A stretch of DNA of 40,317 bases, taken from assembly GCA_002863145.1 (NCBI GenBank), contig PKDW01000029.1, positions 1-40,317 of the forward strand, given 5' to 3'. The notes beneath the pieces were generated by a model. That model saw only the letters and a program-made list of their open reading frames with translations. It was not told where the DNA came from and did not search any database. The stretch comes from Flavobacteriales bacterium (lineage in GTDB: Bacteria; Bacteroidota; Bacteroidia; Flavobacteriales_D; Sanyastnellaceae). The position numbers and the translations under genes were made by a program. Below, piece after piece: positions 1-7,942 of this stretch (its first letter is position 1; every line of letters begins with the position of its first letter).

Positions 1-2
1 CC

Positions 3-560
3 GATGACGTTCTTGAGTTGGTTCAGGGATGTTTGAGCAATTTGGCTTCATGGCCCATCGAGGGCTTGACGCTTGTCGAGGGCATCGGTCCTGCCAAAGC
101 GACGCTCGTCGCTGCAGCCATGGAACTCGGGAGGCGGCGCCAAGACGCCAGCCGGCGCGCGGGCATTCGGGTGGCATGCAGCCGAGACGTCTATTTGCAT
201 TTTGCACCGCGGTTGGCGGACCTACAACACGAGGAATTTTGGATCCTGCTGTTGCGCAGGTCCAACCACGTCCTCGCGGAAGTGTGCATTTCTCGCGGTG
301 GCCTGACGGGAACTGTGGTGGACCCCAAGCTCGTGTTTGGCAGGGCCTTGGCGCTAAGGGCTGCAGCCATGGTGCTGGTGCACAACCACCCTTCAGGCAA
401 CCCCAAGCCAAGTGCCTCAGACCGGGAGCTCACCGCCAACCTCTGCCGGGCCGGAGAATATTTGGATTTGCCCGTGCTTGACCACGTGATTGTGGCCGGT
501 GGTGCCTTCGTTAGCTTTGCAGATGAAGGATGGCTGAGAAGAATTCCCCCAAACGCGTGA
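3..560 (+). CDS. radC: RadC/JAB-domain protein, 5' partial
   Basis: The reading frame is open from the left edge, so the N-terminus lies outside the window. The visible part starts with the end of a helix-hairpin-helix region (GIGPAKA, codons near 81-101) and continues into a JAB/MPN domain. The metalloprotease-like signature HNHPSGNPKPSASD is complete (about 380-421), followed by the usual DHVIVAGG stretch. This architecture is the RadC (UPF0758) family. RadC was named for DNA repair, but its biochemical role is unsettled; JAB domains in general bind zinc and cleave peptide or isopeptide bonds. The TGA stop (558-560) overlaps the 5' end of the epimerase gene, so the two are probably co-transcribed. 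Family assignment is firm, function is not. Confidence 0.93.
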   Translation, partial: DDVLELVQGCLSNLASWPIEGLTLVEGIGPAKATLVAAAMELGRRRQDASRRAGIRVACSRDVYLHFAPRLADLQHEEFWILLLRRSNHVLAEVCISRGGLTGTVVDPKLVFGRALALRAAAMVLVHNHPSGNPKPSASDRELTANLCRAGEYLDLPVLDHVIVAGGAFVSFADEGWLRRIPPNA

Positions 561-1651
561 TGATCGTGATCGGTGCACGGCCGCAATTCATCAAAGCTGC
601 GGCCTTGCACAGGGCGTTGAAAAACGCATCTGGCTGGGAAGCCACATGGGTCCACACGGGACAGCACCACGATGAGGCACTCAGCACCCAATTCTTCCAG
701 GAACTCGAACTGCCCGAGCCTCAGATCCGGTTGTCTCCCAAATCGGACAGCCGCGAGCTTCGGTTGGGGGACATGATGAACGGGATTCGTGTGGCCATTC
801 AAGAAGCACGACCGGATTGGCTCTTGGTGTTTGGCGACACCGATTCGACCTTGGCCGGTGCGTGGGCAGCCACGGCCGAGGAGATTCCTCTGGTTCACGT
901 GGAGGCGGGCCTTCGTTCACATCGGTGGTCCATGCCGGAGGAGGTCAACCGGGTTCTGACGGATCGAATGTCAAGCCTTTTGGTGTGCCCCACGGATGCG
1001 GCTGTTGCCCACCTCGAGAGAGAAGGAATCTCCCACACCTCGTCCACTTCACCTCACCCTACGCAGCCTTGGGTGCTGCGAACGGGGGATGTCATGCACG
1101 ACAATGCCCTGCACTATGGTGCGGCGTGGCCTGAATCGGGACGCGGTCAGGGCCGCATGTTGCTGACCATGCATCGTCCTTCCAACGTGGATCATCCCGC
1201 ACGACTCCAAGCTTGGTTGGGGGCCATGGGCACTTGGCTCGAGCAGGTCGGACGCGAGGCCACATTTCCTGTGCACCCGAGGACAGCGCGTGTGCTGGAC
1301 GCCCACCAACCAACCTGGCGGGAAGTGCTGCGAAGACGACACATTTTTTGCACGCCCCCCATGGGCTATGTGGCCTTGTTGGAAGCGGTGTGTGCTGCAC
1401 CCCTTGTCCTGACGGACAGCGGCGGGGTTCAAAAAGAAGCGTATTCCATGGGCATCCGATGTCTCGTGTTGCGCGACACCACAGAGTGGGTGGAACAGGT
1501 CGAGCGCGGCCACTCTGTGTTGGTCCCTGAGCCTGGGGAACTGTCGCACTTGGCGGACAAAATGTTGGGACTGGGAAGATTTGACACCGACGATTTGTAT
1601 GGCAACGGGCACGCTGCGGAGGACATTCTTCGTTGCATGGACCAGGCTTGA
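530..1651 (+). CDS. wecB: UDP-N-acetylglucosamine 2-epimerase (non-hydrolysing)
   Basis: The 373-residue protein is full length for the WecB/MnaA family, which interconverts UDP-GlcNAc and UDP-ManNAc in the cytoplasm for surface polysaccharide synthesis. Visible family motifs are GARPQFIKAA at the N-terminus, TGQHHD, VHVEAGLRS, PEEVNRVLTDRMS, HRPSNVD, FPVHPRT and the UDP-binding DSGGVQKEAY near residue 295. The start is ambiguous. ATG at 530 gives nine extra residues, GTG at 557 is in frame, and ATG at 560 overlaps the radC stop as TGATG and would give the typical short family N-terminus. The next gene encodes a DUF7033 polysaccharide deacetylase, which fits a polysaccharide-related unit. Confidence 0.95.
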   Translation: MAEKNSPKRVMIVIGARPQFIKAAALHRALKNASGWEATWVHTGQHHDEALSTQFFQELELPEPQIRLSPKSDSRELRLGDMMNGIRVAIQEARPDWLLVFGDTDSTLAGAWAATAEEIPLVHVEAGLRSHRWSMPEEVNRVLTDRMSSLLVCPTDAAVAHLEREGISHTSSTSPHPTQPWVLRTGDVMHDNALHYGAAWPESGRGQGRMLLTMHRPSNVDHPARLQAWLGAMGTWLEQVGREATFPVHPRTARVLDAHQPTWREVLRRRHIFCTPPMGYVALLEAVCAAPLVLTDSGGVQKEAYSMGIRCLVLRDTTEWVEQVERGHSVLVPEPGELSHLADKMLGLGRFDTDDLYGNGHAAEDILRCMDQA

Positions 1652-1661
1652 CTCCACAGCC

Positions 1662-3047
1662 ATGAATTCGCCATCCCAACTCACCTTCACCTTGCGTGGC
1701 CGAGAGGCCTCGCCTCGCCAGAGATATGCCATCGCTTGTGCGTTGGAAGACGTGCATGGCTTGAAGGTGAACTGGGAGATCGATCCGGCTTCAGGAGATC
1801 GGACGGTGCTGCTGTGGGACAAACGGGAAGTGGCGTCATGGTTCAATCATCCCTTGGCACTTGGGGCCTCCGGTCGAGACCTGCCATTGGGGTGGTCCAT
1901 TTGGGAGCGCGAGAAGGGCAAGGCCCTGAGGCTGATGTTGCCTGGGTTTGTCCAAGCGACGGAAGGCGCAGGGGATTCAGTGTCCCTTCCTTTTGATCCC
2001 CTTGCAGCCACGTTCCATGCCTTGACGTGCTGGGATGAACAGCACGACAAGCTTGATCTCGACGCTCATGGGCGCCCCACCACTGCACAGTTGCCCTGGC
2101 GCAAGGAATCCGGCATGGCCCGGCTTGGATCGCGTGAAATTCCCATGTCCAGTCAGCACCATTGGCCGTGGATTGAAGTCATGTGGCATGCCATCTTGAA
2201 CGACGTCGCAGACCTGCCTGCGCTGCGGATGTCGTTTCAACCGACGTTCGATGTCGACGTGGCGTACAAACATCTGGGCCGACCGCGGTGGAAGTCGTTG
2301 TTGCTTCAAGCACGTGATTTGGTGTTGGGTCGGTGGTCCCTTGTGGCCGAGCGCCTTCACACGTTGCGCGGCAAGAAGAAAGATGCATTTGACACGTACG
2401 GCTGGATTCGCGACTGTCACTCCAAGGAGTCTGTTGGGTGGTTTGTCCTCGCTGCCGAGCGGAAGCCACCCCATGACATCGGATTGGACCCCAACGGTGA
2501 AGTTCTGCCTGCGCTGGTGGAGGTCCTTGGCGAAGGAAATGACGTGGTGGGATGGCATCCCAGTTATGTTGCTGTGGACAGCCAAACTGCAAGAGAATTG
2601 GAGAAAGTGCGGTTTGAATCGTGGAGGCACGGAAACGCCCGGGTGGTGCGCACCCACTATCTAAGAGGAACACCAGGTCGGTGGTGGCATGAGGCCGTGG
2701 CGTTGGGCCTGGAGTCTGATGCTTCATTGGGGTGGTCAAGGGACGTGGGATTCCGGGCCGGATTCAGTCGGCCTTTTGTGGCTTATGACCTCGAGACGGA
2801 GTCGAACTTGCCGTTGGTGTTGCGACCTCTTGCGGTGATGGACACAGCCATGCGCGTGGGACTTGGTTGGTCTTCCCTGGATGCGCGAGGTCACATGGAG
2901 GACATGATGGAGCTGGTGCAAGAGGTCGGAGGGACATGGATGTCTTGTTGGCACAACACCTCGGTCAGCGACGAGGGAGAATGGCAGGGATGGCGCGCAA
3001 CATACCTTCACATGGTGGAAGTGGCCAGACGGCTTCAGGGGGCGTAA
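1662..3047 (+). CDS. DUF7033-type polysaccharide deacetylase family protein
   Basis: This 461-residue protein resembles the Bacteroidota family with an N-terminal DUF7033 domain and a C-terminal NodB-like polysaccharide deacetylase fold. Visible marks are SFQPTFDVDVAY (about residue 190, the Asp-containing NodB motif 1 region), VGWHPSYVA (about 300), HYLRGTPGRWW (about 330), GFRAGFSRPFVAYD (about 365) and a late MSCWHNTSVSDEGEW (about 435). The family is thought to deacetylate or otherwise act on N-acetylated surface glycans; the substrate cannot be read from the sequence. I chose ATG 1662, 10 nt after the epimerase stop, because the longer frame from 1581 lies wholly inside wecB. The TAA stop (3045-3047) is also the first part of the candidate -7 box of the next gene. 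Confidence 0.82.
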   Translation: MNSPSQLTFTLRGREASPRQRYAIACALEDVHGLKVNWEIDPASGDRTVLLWDKREVASWFNHPLALGASGRDLPLGWSIWEREKGKALRLMLPGFVQATEGAGDSVSLPFDPLAATFHALTCWDEQHDKLDLDAHGRPTTAQLPWRKESGMARLGSREIPMSSQHHWPWIEVMWHAILNDVADLPALRMSFQPTFDVDVAYKHLGRPRWKSLLLQARDLVLGRWSLVAERLHTLRGKKKDAFDTYGWIRDCHSKESVGWFVLAAERKPPHDIGLDPNGEVLPALVEVLGEGNDVVGWHPSYVAVDSQTARELEKVRFESWRHGNARVVRTHYLRGTPGRWWHEAVALGLESDASLGWSRDVGFRAGFSRPFVAYDLETESNLPLVLRPLAVMDTAMRVGLGWSSLDARGHMEDMMELVQEVGGTWMSCWHNTSVSDEGEWQGWRATYLHMVEVARRLQGA

Positions 3048-3052
3048 TTTGA
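3045..3052 (+). promoter_or_regulatory. Candidate -7 box for the small membrane protein gene
   Basis: TAATTTGA resembles the Bacteroidota -7 element TAnnTTTG. It ends 4 nt before ATG 3057 and contains the upstream gene's TAA stop. The 4-nt spacing matches that at many other genes here and predicts a leaderless transcript. Confidence 0.4.
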
Positions 3053-3056
3053 GCGC

Positions 3057-3515
3057 ATGGAAGCCCCCGAACTGACCTTGTGGAATCTCTTTTTATGGGG
3101 GGTGGCATCGGTCCTTAAGTTCGTGGTGACTCCTTCGGCAATGATTGCTTCAGGTCACTCCGCCTGGGTGGCCTGGGCGCTGACGACCACGGGTTCGGCC
3201 CTCGGGGTGCTAGGATTTTGGCACTTTGGAAAGTGTTGGTTTCAGTGGCTTGAGGCCCGAATGGGCCCCCGCCCTGAGCGCGGCAAACGCATTTTCACGC
3301 CACGTCGAAGAAGAATCGTCCGGGTGAAAAACGCGCTGGGTCTGCGTGGCTTGTTGCTCGCTTCTGGATTGATCTCAGTGCCTGTCGCGGCGACACTCGG
3401 AGCCAAGTATTTTCGCAGTCAACCCGCAGCCAAGTACTTGTTGGTGCTCGCGTTTGCCCTGTGGGCAGCGGCACTGACCACGGCTTCTTGGCTGCTCAAA
3501 CAAGGTGTCTCATGA
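3057..3515 (+). CDS. Small integral membrane protein, function unknown
   Basis: I do not recognise this 152-residue protein beyond its topology. Four hydrophobic segments are visible (roughly residues 9-30, 36-58, 92-114 and 123-146). A strongly basic cytoplasmic-type loop with PRRRRIVR lies between the second and third. The third segment contains a Gly/Pro-rich stretch, SGLISVPVAATLGAKYF, that looks conserved rather than random. The stop overlaps the next start as ATGA (3512-3515), so it is translationally coupled to the nucleotidase gene. A small transporter or a membrane scaffold are both possible; nothing in the sequence decides. Confidence 0.75.
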   Translation: MEAPELTLWNLFLWGVASVLKFVVTPSAMIASGHSAWVAWALTTTGSALGVLGFWHFGKCWFQWLEARMGPRPERGKRIFTPRRRRIVRVKNALGLRGLLLASGLISVPVAATLGAKYFRSQPAAKYLLVLAFALWAAALTTASWLLKQGVS

Positions 3516-4219
3516 ATCCTCGACCGCTGTTTTTTGACCTCGATCACACGCTGTGGGATTTTGAAACCAATTCGCGTTTGGCCCTGCGCGCCGGTCACGA
3601 TGCGGTGGGGTTGGCGGACAAGGGCGTGACCGATGTCGAGGCGTGGATTGCGTCCTACGAAAAGGCCAACGACTGGTGCTGGGCCCAATTTCGGACGGGC
3701 CTCATGGACAAAGCCACATTGCGCTCTGAGCGCTTCAAGCTGGCTTTTGAGGGGCTTGGGCTGACACCCGACAAGGCGACGTCTCGCGCGCTGGGGGAGC
3801 ACTACATCGAAACGTCTCCTTACCAAACGGCGTTGTTTCCCGGCGCCATCGAAGTCTTGCAAACCTTAAAAGTCAGAGGCCACCGCATGGTGGTCCTGAC
3901 CAATGGCTTTGAAGAAGTCCAGCACATCAAGGTCAAAAATTCTGGACTGGAACCTTTCTTCTCGGAGGTGTACACAAGTGATGCGCTTGGGGTGAAAAAA
4001 CCCAGTCCTCAAGCGTTCGAACTGGCGGCTACACGTTCTGGATTGTCCATGGATGCGTCCATTGTCATGATTGGTGACAGCATGGAGAGCGATGTGGATG
4101 GCGCCCAAAAGGTGGGGTGGGATGCGGTCCACTTCAACCCGCATGGACCGATTGAATCGCGCGCTTGGCGCACGGTGCGTACGCTTCATGAACTGCTCGA
4201 CTTGCCGTTGGACATGTGA
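3512..4219 (+). CDS. YjjG-family HAD pyrimidine nucleotidase
   Basis: This 235-residue protein is a HAD-superfamily phosphatase of the YjjG type. Motif I is FFDLDHTLWDF, with nucleophile Asp9 and acid/base Asp11. Motif II Thr lies in VVLTNGFEEVQ. The motif III lysine is in GVKKPSPQAF (about residue 160) and motif IV acids are in MIGDSMESDVDGA. E. coli YjjG dephosphorylates non-canonical pyrimidine nucleoside monophosphates (house-cleaning); the same activity is inferred here from family membership. ATG 3512 overlaps the previous stop, and the protein begins immediately with motif I as is normal for the family. The stop TGA (4217-4219) directly adjoins the DUF3467 gene. Confidence 0.9.
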   Translation: MNPRPLFFDLDHTLWDFETNSRLALRAGHDAVGLADKGVTDVEAWIASYEKANDWCWAQFRTGLMDKATLRSERFKLAFEGLGLTPDKATSRALGEHYIETSPYQTALFPGAIEVLQTLKVRGHRMVVLTNGFEEVQHIKVKNSGLEPFFSEVYTSDALGVKKPSPQAFELAATRSGLSMDASIVMIGDSMESDVDGAQKVGWDAVHFNPHGPIESRAWRTVRTLHELLDLPLDM

Positions 4220-4233
4220 TGTACCTTCGGCCT

Positions 4234-4551
4234 ATGGCAGAACAAGAACAAAAGGGAAAGCTCAACATCGAGCTGTCGGAAGATGTGGCGTCGGGGGTGT
4301 ATGCGAATTTGGCCGTCATCACGCACAGCCCTGCAGAGTTTGTGATGGATTTCATCCAAGTCATGCCTGGCATGCCCAAGGCCAAAGTGCGCAGTCGTGT
4401 GGTGATGTCACCCCATCACGTCAAGCGATTGCTGGGTGCGTTGGCTGAAAACGTGCAGCGCTTCGAAAAGCAGCACGGCCCCATCAAAGATCATGGCGCA
4501 GCCGATCCTGGGATGCCGTTGCCCTACATGGGGCCTCAGGGTCAGGCCTGA
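4234..4551 (+). CDS. DUF3467 family protein
   Basis: This 105-residue protein matches the DUF3467 family typical of Bacteroidota. Family features are KLNIELSEDVASGVYANLA near the start, ITHSPAEFVMDF, the MPGMPKAKVRSRVVMSPHH segment, and a C-terminal helix KRLLGALAENVQRFEKQHG followed by a Gly/Pro-rich tail. Its biochemical role is unknown. In-frame upstream starts exist (GTG 4216, ATG 4219, the latter overlapping the nucleotidase stop), but ATG 4234 gives the canonical MAEQEQ-type N-terminus. The gene ends only 1 bp from the convergent dihydroorotase-like gene, leaving no room for a terminator. Confidence 0.87.
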   Translation: MAEQEQKGKLNIELSEDVASGVYANLAVITHSPAEFVMDFIQVMPGMPKAKVRSRVVMSPHHVKRLLGALAENVQRFEKQHGPIKDHGAADPGMPLPYMGPQGQA

Positions 4552-4552
4552 A

Positions 4553-5848
4553 TCAGCCTTGCGCGATCCAGGACCGGTCGGCGTGGAACACCCCGAGGAC
4601 CTGGCCCGTTTGCCCTTCCTTCAAGGGAGGAAGGTTCACCCCCTTGGTGCCGCCGTGAGAACGGTGCTTCATGTCGGGGTGGAACCAGGTGAGGTCGCAC
4701 TTTTGGCCTGCCTCGAGGTGGGAGGGGGTGAGCGAGAGCACGTTGCGTGGCCCTTGGGTCATCGCAGCAACCAAGGCTTCCACTGCGGCCTTTGAATCGG
4801 AAGTGGATTCCTTCAATCCGGACAGGGCAAGGCTGAAGGCCGAGGGCAAGGTGGCCATTCCGTCGGGGCTGAGCATGAATTCCACATCGTGGTGCTCGAG
4901 GTCTTCAGGCCGATGGTCACTCACCACCATGTCGATGGTGCCATCCAACACGCCTTCTCGCAAGGCGTCCCGGTCGCTTTTGGCACGGAAGGGAGAAGAC
5001 ACGCGGAGGGTGCCTACAAACCCCGCCAGGTCTTCGTCGCAGAACATCAAATGTGCGGCGGTGGTGCCACAGGTCACTTGCAATCCAGCGCGTTTGGCCT
5101 CGCGAACCATGGAGACGCTCTCGGCGCACGTGAGGGGCGCGAGGTGAAGACGACCTCCCGCGTATTTCAATACATCCAAGTCTCGAGACACCCGGAGCGT
5201 CTCGGCCTCGTGTGGGATGCCAATCAACCCCATTTGCGTGCTGTACACGCCTTCGTGCATGAGTCCGCCCGCATTCATGTCTCGGTCGAGGGGAACGTCA
5301 ATCACCACTTTGCCGTGAACCTTGCTGTAGGTGAGTGCACGTTGAAGCAGGCTCACACGGTCGAGTGGCGTGTCGTCGGTGAAGGCCACTGCACCAGCTT
5401 CGCTCATGTCATGCATTTCCGCCAATTGGGCGCCGTGTCCCCCTTCAGACAAACACCCGAGCGCCAAGGCCTCCGCAGGGATTCCATTGTCCTGTGCCTG
5501 GGTTCCCAACGCGAGGGTGTTGCGGACCGCGCTTGCATGGTCGACGCAAGGGGAGGTGCTCGGCAGCACCGCAACGTGGGTGAAGCCACCACGGCTTGCG
5601 GCATCCAATCCGCTGTTCATGACCTCTTTGGTTTCCAAGCCAGGCTCACGGAAGTGGGCCTGGCCGTCAATCCATCCGGGGCTGACGATGCTTCCTTCGG
5701 CGCTTAGCACGAGGGCGTCAGGGACCTTCAAAGCGAGGCCAATGTCGGCCACGTGTCCCCCTTGCAACAGGACATCAACAACTTGGTTGTGCCATGGCCC
5801 TTGGGGATCCACGACGTGCACGGAGGTTAGGAGAACAGCTTGTTCCAT
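4553..5848 (-). CDS. Dihydroorotase-like amidohydrolase with degenerate metal site
   Basis: The 431-residue protein has the full-length fold of class I dihydroorotase, which catalyses the third step of pyrimidine synthesis. The usual DxHxHxREPG metal motif reads DGQAHFREPG, so the first His is Gln. The region expected to hold the next His ligand reads VVIDVPLDRD, and the HxxHxST region reads LHLAPLTCAES with Pro for His. The acids in AVAFTDD and SDHRPED remain. By comparison with known enzymes, about three of four metal-binding histidines are missing. It may be a non-catalytic partner, as the PyrC' pseudo-dihydroorotases are for aspartate transcarbamoylase, or may act on something else. ATG 5848 lies inside the end of the BatA gene (22-bp overlap), so translation is coupled. 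The longer frame upstream is antisense-free but lies within the BatA coding region and is rejected. Confidence 0.85.
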   Translation of the reverse strand: MEQAVLLTSVHVVDPQGPWHNQVVDVLLQGGHVADIGLALKVPDALVLSAEGSIVSPGWIDGQAHFREPGLETKEVMNSGLDAASRGGFTHVAVLPSTSPCVDHASAVRNTLALGTQAQDNGIPAEALALGCLSEGGHGAQLAEMHDMSEAGAVAFTDDTPLDRVSLLQRALTYSKVHGKVVIDVPLDRDMNAGGLMHEGVYSTQMGLIGIPHEAETLRVSRDLDVLKYAGGRLHLAPLTCAESVSMVREAKRAGLQVTCGTTAAHLMFCDEDLAGFVGTLRVSSPFRAKSDRDALREGVLDGTIDMVVSDHRPEDLEHHDVEFMLSPDGMATLPSAFSLALSGLKESTSDSKAAVEALVAAMTQGPRNVLSLTPSHLEAGQKCDLTWFHPDMKHRSHGGTKGVNLPPLKEGQTGQVLGVFHADRSWIAQG

Positions 5849-7914
5849 CGTTTTAGAAGTAGGGTTTCGAGTGCAAGTGCCACAATGGCGGCGAGGATAA
5901 AGTACCACGCAAGCCGTTCGCCTGCGATGCGTTGCTCCACCATGCGGGCCACCTGGTCTGCAGGTTGTGTCCAAACGGGAATGTCTTCCCAGCCCAAAGA
6001 GATCAATTCCTGCGTCCATTCTTCGGGCAGCCAACAGGTCAGTTGAGACTCGGATGCGCTCGGGTTCAGTCCGAATGCAGCCACGGTGATGCCATTTTTT
6101 TGAGCTGCGTAAGCCCCCGGTTCCGTCAATGCCGATCCCCAACCAAGTCGCAGTCCATCGGGGGTGGTCCGCACTTCGGGGACCACCTTCACGTCGGGCT
6201 GGCCAGAAGGCGTATGCAGTTGAACCACAGACCAAGCCACGTCGGTTTCGCGAGATGCCGCAGAGGCATCTTGCAGGGCCAGGGTCATGGCCTGATCGCG
6301 GCCGAGGAGGTAGCGCCGACCCTCGGTTTGGCGTGCGGATTCGGCGGTACGAAGCAAGGTGGGGACAAACAAGCTGTGGCGGGTCAGGTTGCCCGTTTCA
6401 AGGTTGGTTCCCAGCAGGTACACATGTCCAGTTCCGGACGTGCCGCGAACCTGACTCAAGTAGGCGGTTCCGTTGTTGGCTTCAATCAACACCTCCTCCT
6501 TGGCATGCGGTGTCCGGTCGAGGATGCGGTCGTACTCCGGCCAATCCACGCGGGAGGGAACGGCTCGGAACACCCCGCGGTACAGCGGATGGGTCCATCG
6601 GACTTCGCTGACTTGTCCTTCTTCTTGAATCCAGCCTCGAGGTGCAGCGAGGGACAGGGCAGGATACAATGCGTCGAGGCCTTGGGCTGCGCTGTCGGGA
6701 ATCACAAAGACACTGCCACCCCCTTCGACGAATTGCTGAATCAAGGCACATGCACCCGGTGAAGGGGAAGAGATGCCGTCCGTGACGACAAGGTCGTAAG
6801 CCGCAAGCACCTGGGGAGAAGGCAGGGAAGTTCCACGCGTCACGTCCACCATGGGGCGCGCAGATTCAAACGCCTGTTCCACAAGTTGGGTGGCCTTGCG
6901 GAAGGGCATTCCCGCATCGGTCCAGTGGAAGACGTCGATGCCCGTTTGGACGTCGTAACCCAAGTGATGGATGTCGTCGAAACGCACAGGCGCATCTTCA
7001 AGTTCCACGGTCAAAACGTGGGGGCCGGCTTGGCCATGGGTGAACCGAAGCACCGTGTCGGAGGGCAGCCCTGGCACGAGGTTGAAAGAGCCGAGTGCCT
7101 CGGTCACCCCGTCCACTTTCAGGGTCAGGGGAAGCCCATCGACGCCCTCTCGTGCGTCGTGCTGGATGCGAATTTGAAGCGCCGCTGATTGGTCTGTCAA
7201 GGCGAGTGGGGCGTCAAACCAAATGGAATCGATCCACACATTGGGTACGTCGTTCGCAGTGACGGGCAACACATGCCAAGCCACTGACGTATCCGGAGAA
7301 TTCATGGCACGCAGGTCGTGCGTGCTCTTCTGCAAGTCCGTGAGCCAAAAGCCCCGCGGCGAGGCACCTTCCGCGCGTCGGAAAGCATCCATGCTCCGTT
7401 GCACCACCGCCTCAAGCGAGGGTGCGTGATGGGAGAGTTGCGTGGCCGCGATGCGCTCCAGCGCTTCGGTTTGGGTCAAGAAGCGTTGGTCTTGACCTTC
7501 AAATTCGCTGGTGAACACGTGAAACTTGTCTGTCTCCGAGAAGGCCTCCACCAAGGCGGTGGCTTTTTGCTTGGCCTCTTGGATCAAGGGGCCTGTTTCA
7601 CCCGCAGCCATCATGGAAGGACTCGTGTCGAGGTACACAGAGACGGTTTGTCGTGCGGCCTTGTTTGATCCTCCTTCCGGGGCCCGCATGGGGTCCGCAA
7701 ACGCCAAAATCAATGCAGCGAATGCAAGCAGCCGGGCGAGCAGGATGAGCAGGTTGCGCAGGCGATGGCGGGACTGGGTTTCTTTTTGGACATCCTTGAG
7801 AAAGGACACGTTGGAGAAGGCCACACGGCGGTACCTTCTCAACTGCAGCAGGTGAAGCGCGATGGGAATGGCCAGCGCCAGCAATCCCCAGAGTATGTCA
7901 GGCCTTCCCCACAC
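5827..7914 (-). CDS. BatA-type membrane protein with von Willebrand factor A domain
   Basis: The 695-residue protein opens with a BatA N-terminal domain: a hydrophobic segment at about 6-23 (ILWGLLALAIPIALHLLQL), the basic RRYRRVAFSNVSFL stretch, and a second segment at about 54-72. A vWA-like domain follows, with an intact MIDAS motif DTSPS at residues 96-100. A long periplasmic region comes next, and one C-terminal membrane segment (about 668-690, WYFILAAIVALALETLLL) ends in a short basic tail. This tripartite layout is common in Bacteroidota, and its function is unproven; the Bat name comes from Bacteroides aerotolerance. The start is GTG 7914, placed by family alignment and by a -7-like box ending 4 nt upstream. 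It is co-transcribed with the dihydroorotase homologue. Confidence 0.9.
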   Translation of the reverse strand: MWGRPDILWGLLALAIPIALHLLQLRRYRRVAFSNVSFLKDVQKETQSRHRLRNLLILLARLLAFAALILAFADPMRAPEGGSNKAARQTVSVYLDTSPSMMAAGETGPLIQEAKQKATALVEAFSETDKFHVFTSEFEGQDQRFLTQTEALERIAATQLSHHAPSLEAVVQRSMDAFRRAEGASPRGFWLTDLQKSTHDLRAMNSPDTSVAWHVLPVTANDVPNVWIDSIWFDAPLALTDQSAALQIRIQHDAREGVDGLPLTLKVDGVTEALGSFNLVPGLPSDTVLRFTHGQAGPHVLTVELEDAPVRFDDIHHLGYDVQTGIDVFHWTDAGMPFRKATQLVEQAFESARPMVDVTRGTSLPSPQVLAAYDLVVTDGISSPSPGACALIQQFVEGGGSVFVIPDSAAQGLDALYPALSLAAPRGWIQEEGQVSEVRWTHPLYRGVFRAVPSRVDWPEYDRILDRTPHAKEEVLIEANNGTAYLSQVRGTSGTGHVYLLGTNLETGNLTRHSLFVPTLLRTAESARQTEGRRYLLGRDQAMTLALQDASAASRETDVAWSVVQLHTPSGQPDVKVVPEVRTTPDGLRLGWGSALTEPGAYAAQKNGITVAAFGLNPSASESQLTCWLPEEWTQELISLGWEDIPVWTQPADQVARMVEQRIAGERLAWYFILAAIVALALETLLLKRWNKLFS

Positions 7915-7918
7915 AATG

Positions 7919-7926
7919 CGAATTTA
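7919..7926 (-). promoter_or_regulatory. Candidate -7 box for the BatA/vWA gene
   Basis: On the minus strand this reads TAAATTCG, close to TAnnTTTG, followed by 4 nt (catt) and then GTG 7914. It supports the GTG start and predicts a leaderless mRNA. It lies only 4 bp from the divergent box of the TIGR02757 gene. Confidence 0.5.
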
Positions 7927-7930
7927 GTCC

Positions 7931-7938
7931 GATTTTTG
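7931..7938 (+). promoter_or_regulatory. Candidate -7 box for the TIGR02757 gene
   Basis: GATTTTTG matches TAnnTTTG except for the first base and ends 4 nt before ATG 7943. It is back-to-back with the BatA-gene box, so RNA polymerase could probably not occupy both promoters at once. Confidence 0.42.
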
Positions 7939-7942
7939 CGGC

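Noticed and set aside
5849-6235. In-frame extension of the dihydroorotase-like gene upstream to 6235
   Set aside because: It lies entirely within the same-strand BatA/vWA coding region in another frame, and the amidohydrolase homology begins at 5848.
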